A DNA stretch of 64,000 nt from UBA1794 sp050946375 (GTDB taxonomy: Bacteria > Bacteroidota > Bacteroidia > Bacteroidales > Bacteroidaceae): contig JBMNUT010000004.1 of assembly GCA_050946375.1 (NCBI GenBank), positions 1 through 64,000 of the forward strand, written 5' to 3'. Below, piece by piece: positions 1 to 8,697 of this stretch (positions are counted from its first letter, which is position 1; every line of letters begins with the position of its first letter). Made by a program: the position numbers and the translations under genes. The notes beneath the pieces are model-generated. The model worked only from the letters and a program-made list of their open reading frames with translations. It ran no database searches and was not told the origin of the DNA.

Positions 1-275
1 CGTATGATTTTCAAGTACGAATATACTAAATAATCATTATTTGGAAGAAAATCAATAATGTAAAATGAAGAAAAGCCGCAAAAACGGCCACATAGCCGTC
101 GAGCCCTCTGCATTGGTAAAATGGCCACTGCATCCCTAATGGAACGGACACAGGCCACGAAACCCGCCCCAGAAGCCCAATTTAAGCAGTATCGGCACCT
201 CGATGTAAAGTTATGGAGCCGGAATAGGCAATGATACCCATGAAATGTAAAGCCGATGTAAGCCAATGTAAAGCA

Positions 276-380
276 GAAAAACCGCTTCGAATTACTTGCC
301 CCTTTCAGACCTCCGTCCGTAACTGCCTATAAACAAACAACTTTCGTCGTTTTGCCCATCATCCTTGAAAAACCGCTTCG
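276..380. repeat. 14-bp direct repeat pair
   Basis: GAAAAACCGCTTCG is found exactly at 276-289 and at 367-380, in the same orientation. No open frame covers the pair and no target-site or recombinase gene is visible nearby, so its meaning is unknown. Confidence 0.6.
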
Positions 381-394
381 TTATACGCCCCATA

Positions 395-465
395 CTTTTT
401 TGGGAAAAGCCTTGCAGCCGCAAAAAAATTGCTGCAAGGGAATCTCGCAAAAGCCTTGCAGCAAT
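395..465. repeat. 22-bp-period array (CCTTGCAG type)
   Basis: CCTTGCAG at 410-417, its reverse complement CTGCAAGG at 432-439 and CCTTGCAG again at 454-461 are spaced exactly 22 and 22 bases. The first unit begins CTTTTTTGGGAAAAG at 395, which resembles units of the array at 38393. The alternating orientation creates the hairpin used as the terminator at 422-465. Confidence 0.7.
422..465 (-). terminator. Intrinsic terminator of the M61 peptidase gene
   Basis: A perfect 12-bp inverted repeat (428-439 and 454-465) is followed on the minus strand by a run of seven T (A422-A428 on plus). It lies 17 bases beyond the stop codon of the minus-strand gene. Confidence 0.8.
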
Positions 466-481
466 CAGACGGACGAAGCCC

Positions 482-2059
482 TTATTCCAGAAGCATCTGT
501 TTACGTATTTTCAGCGCCTCTGCCCCGGGGTCGGGCAGTCGGTAGAGCGTCCACGTCGTGCGGTCCAACCCCAGTCCGGCCGGAGCCAGGCACTTCTCGT
601 AGTCTATCTCCGCAGTCGTGTCCACATAGTGGCGCATGAGTCGGAGCGGTTGTCCCGCCACTTCCCGACAGGCGTCCCAGAACTCTTCTTCGGTAAAGCC
701 TCGCTTTTTCTCAATAAAATAAGTATAGTAGAGCAAACGCATTACGTCGTCCAGGCTCTTTTCGCCATGGGTCAGGCGCCGTATCTCTATGTCCATGAGC
801 AATCCGAGGATAGGGCCTTTGCCGTAATAGGAGATGCGCGTTGCCGCTCCGTTCGGGTTACGGTTGAAAAAGTTGAGCCAGATGTCGTAACTGCTTTGCC
901 GCAAACTCATGTGACGATGGCCTTCGCGGCTCTCAACAGTGCGGATGAAGGAAGAAAGGTCGCTGAGCAAATAGTCGGCATCGGCTATGCCTGCCCGCAG
1001 GAGCAGCTGGGTCTCATAGTAAACGGTGAAGCCTTCTGATACCCAAAGCATCGGGGTAAACACCTCACGCTCATAGTCGAACGGGCCTAACTCGATGGGG
1101 CGTATGGCCTTTACATTATATAAATGGAAATATTCGTGCGTGACAAACGAAAAGAAGCGCAAGTATTCGTCGCGGTTGGCAAAGCGGAAATTGCCCTGCG
1201 TATAGGAGGCTTGCGAATTCAGGTGCTCAAGTCCTCCTCCGCCGGCCCCCAGCAGTATGTAACAATAGCGGTCGTAAGGGACGTCACCCATGAGGTGTGT
1301 CGCGGCAGTCATCATAGACTTCAGGTCGTCCAAGAAGGGCGTCTCTTCCCATCCGTCGGGCGTCTCCATCGCCAGCTCGTAGTCTTTTCCCTCGTGACGG
1401 AAGAGAACCGACTCCTGGTTGCCCAGCAAAACGGGCGAATCATAGAGCACATCGAAATCGGATGCGGCGAATGTCCGCCGCTGCGTGGCGGCTTCGCCGG
1501 GCTTCGTGCCTACGGGTGTCAGCCCCGTAGAGACGGTTTTCCAGTTGTCTGGCAATACAAACGTTACCTCGACGGGACAGTTTTTCCCGTTTTCGGGATA
1601 CAAAAACACTCCGTTGGTCGCCAGAAAAGCGCTTTCGCTCCCTACCCGACTTTCGGCTACGCTACGCTCCCAGGAAAAAACACGGTAGGACACGAACAGC
1701 GTGTCGGCACCTTCCGGAAAAATTTTCCACATGCTTTTGCCGCTTTTCTCCCAGGCGAGCGCATGGCCCCGACTGTCTTCAGCCCGAAAGTCCACCATGT
1801 TTTTCGGATAGTCGAGTATCAGATAGTAGCCCGGTGCCCATACCGGCATGCACAGCCGCACGGTATCGCTCCCGGGCGCTTGCGCGGTACGGGAAATGTA
1901 GCGCAACCGCACATCCACATAGTGGGCGGCCGTGTCGAACTGTACTTCGTAGTTCATCTCAAAAGGCTGTGCTCCGGCTGCCCGCGGCATAAGGAACAGG
2001 GAAAAAACGGCAAACAGGGAAAAACAATTCCTGATGCGGAATAAATTAAGCAGTTTCAT
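482..2059 (-). CDS. M61 family metallopeptidase, secreted, no PDZ domain
   Basis: This encodes a 525-residue zinc peptidase of family M61 (glycyl aminopeptidase-like). The first 30 residues form a signal peptide ending near AAGA-Q, so export to the periplasm is expected. The catalytic motif HEYFH is at residues 308-312 and the third zinc ligand lies in SEGFTVYYE (Glu342). An N-terminal beta-rich domain precedes the catalytic domain, as in the family. Most M61 proteins carry a C-terminal PDZ domain and are near 600 residues; here the protein stops shortly after the helical domain, so that domain appears to be absent. The substrate is unknown. It is a single-gene unit, with a TATCTTTG promoter element upstream and a terminator behind it. 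The family assignment is firm; the role is not. Confidence 0.9.
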   Translation of the reverse strand: MKLLNLFRIRNCFSLFAVFSLFLMPRAAGAQPFEMNYEVQFDTAAHYVDVRLRYISRTAQAPGSDTVRLCMPVWAPGYYLILDYPKNMVDFRAEDSRGHALAWEKSGKSMWKIFPEGADTLFVSYRVFSWERSVAESRVGSESAFLATNGVFLYPENGKNCPVEVTFVLPDNWKTVSTGLTPVGTKPGEAATQRRTFAASDFDVLYDSPVLLGNQESVLFRHEGKDYELAMETPDGWEETPFLDDLKSMMTAATHLMGDVPYDRYCYILLGAGGGGLEHLNSQASYTQGNFRFANRDEYLRFFSFVTHEYFHLYNVKAIRPIELGPFDYEREVFTPMLWVSEGFTVYYETQLLLRAGIADADYLLSDLSSFIRTVESREGHRHMSLRQSSYDIWLNFFNRNPNGAATRISYYGKGPILGLLMDIEIRRLTHGEKSLDDVMRLLYYTYFIEKKRGFTEEEFWDACREVAGQPLRLMRHYVDTTAEIDYEKCLAPAGLGLDRTTWTLYRLPDPGAEALKIRKQMLLE

Positions 2060-2124
2060 ATACTTGACGATATTATTATGGATTTCCGTTTATTCATGCG
2101 TGTTTCAGCGCTGCATGATACGGG

Positions 2125-2132
2125 CAAAGATA
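2125..2132 (-). promoter_or_regulatory. -7 promoter element for the M61 gene
   Basis: TATCTTTG on the minus strand (CAAAGATA on plus) matches the Bacteroides -7 consensus TAnnTTTG and lies 66 bases upstream of the start codon. No clear -33 element is seen. Confidence 0.6.
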
Positions 2133-2208
2133 CGAGTTTCGCTTCAAGAGAAACGATACTGTAACGCAGGAATTTGGGAAAAATCTTTTCGGTATCTCAA
2201 AAAGAATG

Positions 2209-2216
2209 TATCTTTG
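2209..2216 (+). promoter_or_regulatory. -7 promoter element for the glycogen genes
   Basis: TATCTTTG matches the Bacteroides -7 consensus. It lies 30 bases upstream of ATG 2246 and inside the longer open frame that begins at 2174, which is one reason for choosing the inner start. Confidence 0.65.
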
Positions 2217-2245
2217 CAGCAAGAGAATTTTTAATTTATAGCAGG

Positions 2246-3964
2246 ATGAGTAATGATCCCCACCCGATAGTTGATTACATTTTCGAAGTAAGCTGGGAAG
2301 TCTGTAATAAAGTAGGTGGTATTTATACAGTCCTATCTACACGTGCTAACACTTTACAAGCCCAATATCCGGACAGGCTCTTCTTCATAGGGCCCGATGT
2401 ATGGAAGGAAACGGAAAGTCCTTACTTTCTGCCCGACGACACTCTGTATGCTGAATGGATTAAGCATGCGGCCGAGCAAGAAGGCATAAAGGTTCGCGCC
2501 GGACGATGGAACATTCCGGGCAAACCAATCGTGTTCTTAGTTGATTTCTCCTCTTATTTTGCTCAAAAGAACGACATTTACTATAAAGCATGGCTCGACT
2601 TTGGCGTCGACTCTCTGCATGCTTACGGCGATTACGATGAGGCTTCCATGTTTTCTTACGCCGCCGGGCGCCTGATGGAAAGCTTTTATCGGTACGTCAT
2701 TAAAGGAAACAAGAAAGTCATATACCAAGCTCACGAATGGATGAGCGGCTTGGGCGCACTCTATCTGCAGAAATATGTGCCGGAAATCGCCACCATCTTC
2801 ACGACTCATGCCACTTCCATCGGACGCAGCATAGCCGGAAACAACAAACCGCTGTACGACTATCTGTTTTCCTACAACGGCGACCAGATGGCACGCGAGC
2901 TGAACATGGAAGCCAAGCACTCCATCGAGAAGCAAACGGCTCATCACGTGGACTGCTTTACTACGGTGAGCGACATAACCGACCGGGAATGCCGCGTATT
3001 GCTGGAAAAGAGTGCGGACGTAGTGCTCATGAACGGCTTCGAAAAAGGCTTCGTTCCGCGGGGTACTGCATACGTATCGCGCAGAAAGCAGGCGCGCAAA
3101 ACGATATTCACCATCGCATCGGCATTGACCGGCGAGACGTTTGAAGACGAAGAGACAATCATTATCGGCACCAGTGGCAGATATGAGTTCAAGAACAAAG
3201 GCATCGATTTATTTTTGGAATCGATGAACAGCTTGAACCACACGAGCGACCTGAATAAAAAGATAATAGCAATCGTCGCCATACCGGCATACAGCGCAGG
3301 ACCGCGGCAGGACTTGCTGGAACGTCTGCAGTCGGGAGAGACATCTTTCACGACTCCGCTGCCCAATAATTACCTGACTCACTATTTACACAACCCGGGC
3401 GAGGACCGACTTACCAGCATGTTGGGCAATTTGCAGCTCCACAACGGACAGAACGACAAGGTGAAACTCATGTTTATTCCTTGTTATCTGGATGGTAATG
3501 ACGGGATTGTAGGAAAAACCTACTACGATACTTTAATTGGCTTTGACCTTACCGTCTACCCGTCCTACTACGAGCCGTGGGGCTACACGCCTTTGGAGAG
3601 CATCGCCTTCCACATTCCTACAATCTCGACCAACTTGGCCGGATTCGGGCTTTGGATTAAAAGTTTGGGACTGGGTGATTCCATAAGCGACGGCGTGGCT
3701 ATCATTCAGCGCTCCGATTATAATTATTTCCAGGCGGCCGAAAACATCAAAGAGATAGTTCTCTCTTTCTTAAGCAAGGATGCAAAAGAAAGAAAAGAGA
3801 TGAGTCGCCAGGCTAAAGACATAGCAGACAAGGCTCTTTGGAAGCATTTTATAAAACAATACTACACTGCTTACGAAATAGCCTTGAGCAAAGCTACACA
3901 GCGCATGAAAGAGTTGGAAGAAGAACTCCCCGACGATATGTCGGAACCATATAACGGAAAATAA
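2246..3964 (+). CDS. Glycogen synthase, GT3 (eukaryotic-type) family
   Basis: This 572-residue glucosyltransferase transfers glucose from a sugar nucleotide to the non-reducing end of alpha-1,4-glucan. It resembles the GT3 family of fungal and animal glycogen synthases rather than bacterial GlgA (GT5): it opens with FEVSWEVCNKVGGIYTVL (KVGG at 22-25) and has YYEPWGYTPLES with the paired glutamates of retaining glycosyltransferases (Glu443 and Glu451), followed by ISTNLAGFG. Animal and yeast enzymes carry a C-terminal arginine cluster for glucose-6-phosphate control; the equivalent C-terminus here is lysine/alanine-rich without such a cluster, so that control is probably missing (inference). 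The start at 2246 is preferred because it lies behind the promoter and gives the family N-terminus. The glucan phosphorylase gene follows after 57 bases, so synthesis and breakdown of glycogen are probably co-transcribed. Confidence 0.9.
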   Translation: MSNDPHPIVDYIFEVSWEVCNKVGGIYTVLSTRANTLQAQYPDRLFFIGPDVWKETESPYFLPDDTLYAEWIKHAAEQEGIKVRAGRWNIPGKPIVFLVDFSSYFAQKNDIYYKAWLDFGVDSLHAYGDYDEASMFSYAAGRLMESFYRYVIKGNKKVIYQAHEWMSGLGALYLQKYVPEIATIFTTHATSIGRSIAGNNKPLYDYLFSYNGDQMARELNMEAKHSIEKQTAHHVDCFTTVSDITDRECRVLLEKSADVVLMNGFEKGFVPRGTAYVSRRKQARKTIFTIASALTGETFEDEETIIIGTSGRYEFKNKGIDLFLESMNSLNHTSDLNKKIIAIVAIPAYSAGPRQDLLERLQSGETSFTTPLPNNYLTHYLHNPGEDRLTSMLGNLQLHNGQNDKVKLMFIPCYLDGNDGIVGKTYYDTLIGFDLTVYPSYYEPWGYTPLESIAFHIPTISTNLAGFGLWIKSLGLGDSISDGVAIIQRSDYNYFQAAENIKEIVLSFLSKDAKERKEMSRQAKDIADKALWKHFIKQYYTAYEIALSKATQRMKELEEELPDDMSEPYNGK

Positions 3965-4021
3965 AACAGTCCCTACTCTCTCATACACAAAACAAAATTC
4001 ACATTTAACTCAAAGATAACA

Positions 4022-6589
4022 ATGAAAATCAAATCGAGTAACGTTAACACCCCGCAATGGAGAGAAATAACCGTGAAGTCTTCTCTTCCTAAAAAGTTGG
4101 AGAAGCTATCCGAACTGGCTCACAATTTGTGGTGGAGTTGGAATTATGAAGCGACTGACCTTTTTGAGGACCTGAATCCTCAACTTTGGAAGGAATGCCG
4201 GCAAAATCCCGTGGCTCTTTTGAACGCAATGAGCTTTGAAGAACTGGAAGCAATCTCGAAAGATAATGCTTTCATGAAGCGGGTAGACCGGATTTATGAG
4301 GACTTCCAAACCTACATGTCAGTTAAGCCCGACAAATCACGCCCCTCAGTTGCCTATTTCTCCATGGAATATGGCCTCTCTTCCGTACTGCGCATATACT
4401 CCGGCGGCTTAGGAGTTCTGGCAGGCGACTACCTGAAGGAAGCATCCGACAGCAATGTTGACCTCACGGGTGTTGGCTTCTTGTACAAATACGGCTACTT
4501 CAATCAGACCCTCTCGATGGACGGGCAGCAGATAGCCAACTATGAAGCATCGGACTTCAACAATCTTCCGCTGGAACGCGTAATGGACAAAGACGGAAAC
4601 CCGCTGGTGGTTGCTGTCCCCTATATCAACTACTTTGTGTACGCCAACGTATGGAAGGTGAATGTAGGCCGTGTAACTTTATACCTGATGGATACGGATA
4701 ACGACCAGAACAGCGAGTTCGACCGTCCCATCACCCACATGCTTTACGGCGGCGACTGGGAGAACCGTCTGAAACAGGAAATCCTGTTGGGCATTGGCGG
4801 TATCCTTATGTTGAAAGCCCTGGGCATCAAGAAAGATATCTACCACTGCAACGAAGGACACGCTGCCCTGATCAACCTGCAGCGCCTCTGCGATTACATC
4901 GAAGAAGAGGGCCTTTCCTTCAACCAGGCCATGGAAGTTGTACGTGCTACTTCGCTTTACACGGTTCATACCCCCGTGCCGGCCGGCCACGACTACTTCG
5001 ACGAAGGCCTGTTCGGTAAATACTTGGGTGGATACCCCGCCCGTCTGGGCATCAGCTGGGGCGAATTCATGGATATGGGACGTAACAACCCCGGCGACGC
5101 AGGGGAGCGCTTCTGCATGTCCATCTTCGCATGCAACTGCTCGCAGGAAGTGAACGGCGTAAGTAAACTGCACGGCAAAGTATCGCAAGAGATGTTCTCG
5201 ACGATATGGAAAGGCTATTTCCCGGAGGAAAACCACGTAGGATACGTTACCAACGGCGTACACTATCAGACTTGGGCCGCAAGCGAGTGGAAAGAACTGC
5301 ACATGAAGATTTTCGACCCGACTTTCCTCTCCAATCAAAGCGACGAGAAGATCTGGAGCGCCATCGACAAGGTGCCCGACAATATCATCTGGGGCATGCG
5401 CAAAGCCTTGAAGTATAAACTGGTAGACTACATCTCGGAAGAGTTCCGCAACAACTGGATTAAAAACCAGGGCGACCCGGCACGTATCGTAGCCCTCCTG
5501 GAGAAAATCAATCCGGACGCACTGCTCATCGGATTTGCCCGCCGCTTTGCAACCTACAAGCGCGCACACCTGCTCTTCACCGACTTAGACCGCTTGTCCA
5601 AGATTGTCAACAACCCCGAACGTCCGGTACAGTTCCTCTTCGCAGGAAAAGCGCACCCCCACGACGGAGCCGGTCAGGGACTTATCAAGAAAATCTACGA
5701 AATCAGCCGTCGGCCCGAGTTCATCGGAAAAATCATCTTCCTGGAGAACTACGACATGACGCTGGCCCGCCGCCTCGTAACGGGTGTAGACATCTGGATG
5801 AATACTCCTACCCGTCCTTTGGAAGCATCCGGAACATCGGGCGAGAAAGCCTTGATGAACGGCGTGCTTAACTTCTCCGTACTCGACGGATGGTGGCTGG
5901 AAGGTTACCGCGAAGGCGCCGGCTGGGCACTGACTGAGAAACGGACCTACCAGAACCAGGAATATCAAGACCAGCTGGACGCTGCTACGATTTACAACAT
6001 CCTCGAAAATCAAATCCTGCCTCTCTACTATACACGTAACGAGAAGGGATACAGCGAAGACTGGGTGAAAGCCGTGAAGAAGTCCATCGCGCAAATCGCT
6101 CCCCACTATACGATGAAGCGCCAGTTGGATGACTACTACAGCAAGTTCTACAACAAGATGGCCAAACGCAGCCACCAGCTGATTGCAGACCACTACAAGA
6201 AGGCCAAAGACATTGCCGCTTGGAAAGAGCTGGTAGCCTCCAAGTGGGATTCCATCGAAGTCGTTTCCTCCACTAAGGAAGAAGATATCCTGAAGGCTAC
6301 CATCGACCGCGGTAGAGACTACAACATCACCTACGTCATCGACGAGAAGGGATTGGACGATGCTATCGGACTGGAATTGGTCAGCACCTATACCGACAAA
6401 GACGGAAAGCAACATATTCTGGAAGTAGAACCGTTCAAGATGGTAAAACGCGAAGGCAATCTCTACACGTTCCAACTGAAACACAATATTTCCGTTTCGG
6501 GTCACTACAAGATTGCTTACCGCATGTTCCCCAAACATAAGGACCTGCCGCACCGCATGGACTTCTGCTATGTACGCTGGTTCTATTGA
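4022..6589 (+). CDS. glgP: Alpha-glucan (glycogen) phosphorylase, GT35 with DUF3417 N-terminus
   Basis: This 855-residue enzyme releases glucose-1-phosphate from alpha-1,4-glucan using phosphate and pyridoxal phosphate. Residues about 14-110 form the DUF3417 domain (LAHNLWWSWNYEATDLF), which marks the bacterial and archaeal subgroup of phosphorylases. The catalytic body follows from about residue 110 (AYFSMEYGL, GGLGVLAGDYLK). The cofactor lysine is Lys609 in EASGTSGEKALMNG. The protein is cytoplasmic, with no signal peptide. It follows the GT3 glycogen synthase closely and ends at a strong terminator, so the two form a glycogen metabolism operon. The start codon is the first in frame and gives the family N-terminus. 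Confidence 0.95.
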   Translation: MKIKSSNVNTPQWREITVKSSLPKKLEKLSELAHNLWWSWNYEATDLFEDLNPQLWKECRQNPVALLNAMSFEELEAISKDNAFMKRVDRIYEDFQTYMSVKPDKSRPSVAYFSMEYGLSSVLRIYSGGLGVLAGDYLKEASDSNVDLTGVGFLYKYGYFNQTLSMDGQQIANYEASDFNNLPLERVMDKDGNPLVVAVPYINYFVYANVWKVNVGRVTLYLMDTDNDQNSEFDRPITHMLYGGDWENRLKQEILLGIGGILMLKALGIKKDIYHCNEGHAALINLQRLCDYIEEEGLSFNQAMEVVRATSLYTVHTPVPAGHDYFDEGLFGKYLGGYPARLGISWGEFMDMGRNNPGDAGERFCMSIFACNCSQEVNGVSKLHGKVSQEMFSTIWKGYFPEENHVGYVTNGVHYQTWAASEWKELHMKIFDPTFLSNQSDEKIWSAIDKVPDNIIWGMRKALKYKLVDYISEEFRNNWIKNQGDPARIVALLEKINPDALLIGFARRFATYKRAHLLFTDLDRLSKIVNNPERPVQFLFAGKAHPHDGAGQGLIKKIYEISRRPEFIGKIIFLENYDMTLARRLVTGVDIWMNTPTRPLEASGTSGEKALMNGVLNFSVLDGWWLEGYREGAGWALTEKRTYQNQEYQDQLDAATIYNILENQILPLYYTRNEKGYSEDWVKAVKKSIAQIAPHYTMKRQLDDYYSKFYNKMAKRSHQLIADHYKKAKDIAAWKELVASKWDSIEVVSSTKEEDILKATIDRGRDYNITYVIDEKGLDDAIGLELVSTYTDKDGKQHILEVEPFKMVKREGNLYTFQLKHNISVSGHYKIAYRMFPKHKDLPHRMDFCYVRWFY

Positions 6590-6645
6590 TTGGTACGACA
6601 CCCTTAAGGCATACCGCTAAGACGGATAGCCTTTATCCAATAACA

Positions 6646-6687
6646 AGAGCGCATACCGGACTTTTCCGATATGCGCTCTCTTTTTTG
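6646..6687 (+). terminator. Intrinsic terminator after glgP
   Basis: A 15-bp stem with one C-A mismatch (6646-6660 and 6665-6679), a 4-base loop and a following run of six T end the glycogen operon. Confidence 0.85.
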
Positions 6688-6694
6688 CACAAAT

Positions 6695-6775
6695 GCTTTT
6701 TGGAAATTGATGCAAGGAATTTGGGAAGAAGCTGCAGAACTTTTCGCGAAAATGCCTGCAGCTTTTTCTGAATTG
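6695..6775. repeat. 22-bp-period array, four units
   Basis: Units begin at 6695 (GCTTTTTGG), 6717 (GAATTTGGG), 6739 (ACTTTTCGC) and 6761 (GCTTTTTCT), each step 22 bases. AGCTGCAG and CTGCAGCT flank a central TTTTCGCGAAAA palindrome, so the array can also fold as a hairpin. It lies between two converging genes. Confidence 0.65.
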
Positions 6776-6788
6776 AAGTAAGGATTTA

Positions 6789-7691
6789 TCAGCGCAATGA
6801 CTCTACGTACTGATACACAATGCGCGAAATTTCAGCAATAGCCTGTGCTGTCTGAACCATATCTTCCTGAGAATCTTTTATAAATACGGCAATCGTATAA
6901 TACCGCCCATCGGGTAAATATACAAACCCGACATCGTTTACCCCAATGATTTCTCCGTCTTCGTTACGGTCTCCCGTTCCGGTTTTATGCCCGATGCGGG
7001 CCGGCGTACCCTGCAACGGTAAGGCCAGACGGTCTTTACCCGTATCGCAGTCCAACATCGTTTGGCGAATAAAACGTTGAAGCGTAGTGTCTGCAAAGAG
7101 CGGCCGGGTCACTAAGGCATCCAGCAGCCGGGCCGTTTCCAGAGGAGAGCTCCAGTTGGAATAACATAGAGAAAGGTCGTTGTGCATTGCTTCCTCATCC
7201 GCAGCGATACAGAAGTTCTCCAAACCGATTTTTGTCCTGATGTACCGGTCTGTCGCCTCAGGACCTCCAGTCATGCGGAAAAGGATATCGCAAGCATTGT
7301 TGTCACTCTGTTGCAAGGAATATTCAAGCAGTTCGGCAACCGAAAGCGTAATTCCTCCGTCGGGATAGCGGTCGCGCATCGGACTGTAAGTATCCGGCTT
7401 CAAATCGCTCTTGCTCACCGTTACCGGAGTCTGGAGGGACAGATGATTCCGCTCAAGATAATCGGCCACAGACAGCGCCTGAAATAGTTTACAGACGCTC
7501 ATCAGCGGGTAGCGCGGACCATCGTTCCAGACAAAAGTATCTTTGCTCTGAATGATAACTGCCACACCGATTTCCGCCTTTCTGCCCTCCATACAGCAAC
7601 GGACAGCATCTTCCAAGCCCGTCCCCTGCGAAGGAACGGCAACCGAAAGGCAACCTGCGAAAAAAGGCCAAAAGAGTAATTTCAATTTCAT
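6789..7691 (-). CDS. Class A beta-lactamase, subclass A2 (CfxA/CblA/CepA-like)
   Basis: This 300-residue serine beta-lactamase would hydrolyse beta-lactams in the periplasm. With the start at 7691 the motifs are SVCK (Ser65 nucleophile, Lys68), SDN at 129-131, the omega-loop Glu166 within EEAMH (His at the position usually Asn, as in subclass A2 enzymes such as CblA and PER) and HKTGTG at 235-240. All catalytic residues are present, so it is probably active; its spectrum cannot be read from sequence. The N-terminus is a signal peptide, with FAGC at 11-14 that could serve as a weak lipobox. A start at 7736 is possible in frame but would translate the terminator hairpin of the atp operon and delay the signal peptide, so I reject it. 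The gene lies 14 bases beyond that terminator's T run, and no promoter match is visible in between. Confidence 0.9.
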   Translation of the reverse strand: MKLKLLFWPFFAGCLSVAVPSQGTGLEDAVRCCMEGRKAEIGVAVIIQSKDTFVWNDGPRYPLMSVCKLFQALSVADYLERNHLSLQTPVTVSKSDLKPDTYSPMRDRYPDGGITLSVAELLEYSLQQSDNNACDILFRMTGGPEATDRYIRTKIGLENFCIAADEEAMHNDLSLCYSNWSSPLETARLLDALVTRPLFADTTLQRFIRQTMLDCDTGKDRLALPLQGTPARIGHKTGTGDRNEDGEIIGVNDVGFVYLPDGRYYTIAVFIKDSQEDMVQTAQAIAEISRIVYQYVESLR

Positions 7692-7704
7692 AGTACACCA
7701 AATG

Positions 7705-7753
7705 AAATAAAAAAAGAATGTCTGCAACACGTACATTGCGTGTTGCAGACATT
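7705..7753 (-). terminator. Strong terminator of the atp operon, just upstream of the beta-lactamase
   Basis: A perfect 14-bp inverted repeat (7717-7730 and 7740-7753) with a 9-base loop is followed on the minus strand by TTCTTTTTTTAT. It lies 40 bases beyond the atpG stop codon and ends 14 bases before the beta-lactamase start codon. Confidence 0.9.
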
Positions 7754-7793
7754 TCTTTCACTGTTTTTACAAGATAAGCATTCCGCTCCGACT

Positions 7794-8684
7794 CTACTGC
7801 ATAGAACCTCCGACAATATCCAAAAGCTCGGAAGTAATAGCCTGCTGGCGGGATTTGTTGTAATTCAAGGTCAATTCATCAAGCAAATCCGCCGCATTGT
7901 CCGTAGCGATCTGCATGGCTGTCATACGGGCTGCATGCTCTGAAGCCTGACTGTCCAGCAGAGCTGTAAACAAGTTCAGGCAAATCACCTGGGGCAGTAA
8001 AGTGGAAAACAACGCTGCACGCGACGGTTCGACGATATAGTCAGGACTTGTGGTAGAGACTTTATCCGCCGTCTGGGAAGCAACGATACCGGATACTGAA
8101 ACCGGCAACAATTCTTTTTGCTGAAGCACCTGCGACGAAGAACTCTTAAAGTGATGGTATAACAAAATAACCTTGTCGATTTCTCCGCCGGCATAAGCCT
8201 TCATCAAGCTGTCGGCCAACTCAGATATGGCATCATAATTGGCCTGCTCCGCCAGTTTATCATAAGTACCTGCTACGGTACACCGTTCCTTTTGTGCTGC
8301 TTGCGCTATCTTCTTTCCAATAGGATATACGATAATTTGTTCCTTCGTTAAGTCCGGGAAAGATTGAATAATGGCATGCAAATCTCTGGCCACATTACTA
8401 TTGAATGCACCACAAAGCGAAGAATTGGAAGAAAAAGCAACTATAGCGACTTTGTTGACCGCCGGATGAACCGCGCTCAACGGTGAAGCCAAGTCGTCTT
8501 CCCCACCTTCCGAGAGGAATGCACTCAAAATAGCCGATAATTTCTGCTCATAGGGAGCCATTCCGCCTATTGCGGCCTGGGCGCGGTGAAACTTTGCCGA
8601 TGCCACCATCTTCATTGCTGAAGTGATTTTCTGTGTACTCTGTACCGAAGCGATGCGTCCCTTGATTTCTTTCAGCGATGCCAT
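7794..8684 (-). CDS. atpG: ATP synthase F1 subunit gamma
   Basis: The gamma subunit is the central rotor stalk of F1, coupling rotation of the c ring to catalysis in alpha3beta3. The 296-residue protein starts with MASLKEIKGRIASVQSTQKI, the typical N-terminal helix, and ends with the conserved C-terminal helix carrying LTLNYNKSRQQAITSELLDIVGG. The length is normal. It is the last gene of the atp operon, 13 bases behind atpA, and is followed by a strong terminator. Confidence 0.97.
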   Translation of the reverse strand: MASLKEIKGRIASVQSTQKITSAMKMVASAKFHRAQAAIGGMAPYEQKLSAILSAFLSEGGEDDLASPLSAVHPAVNKVAIVAFSSNSSLCGAFNSNVARDLHAIIQSFPDLTKEQIIVYPIGKKIAQAAQKERCTVAGTYDKLAEQANYDAISELADSLMKAYAGGEIDKVILLYHHFKSSSSQVLQQKELLPVSVSGIVASQTADKVSTTSPDYIVEPSRAALFSTLLPQVICLNLFTALLDSQASEHAARMTAMQIATDNAADLLDELTLNYNKSRQQAITSELLDIVGGSMQ

Positions 8685-8697
8685 GAACTATTCTCCC

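Larger units (their letters stand above)
1..481. other. Intergenic region with repeats, no convincing gene
   Basis: No family-like protein is visible here. Two tiny reading frames (65-139 and 139-234) overlap as TAATG but have no visible promoter and I do not annotate them as genes. ATGTAAAG-type words recur at 203, 245, 256 and 266, and a 14-base direct repeat (GAAAAACCGCTTCG) occurs at 276-289 and 367-380. The right part (395-465) holds a 22-base-period array and the terminator of the downstream minus-strand gene. Confidence 0.6.

Noticed and set aside
276..380. Insertion-sequence ends suggested by the 14-base direct repeat
   Set aside because: No inverted terminal repeats or transposase fragment between the copies, and the interval is only 77 bases.
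352..1039. Plus-strand frames over the end of the M61 gene
   Set aside because: They begin within the repeat array and terminator and continue antisense to the peptidase gene; no family features.
7692..7736. Longer N-terminus for the beta-lactamase
   Set aside because: It would translate the terminator hairpin and put 15 residues before a normal signal peptide.
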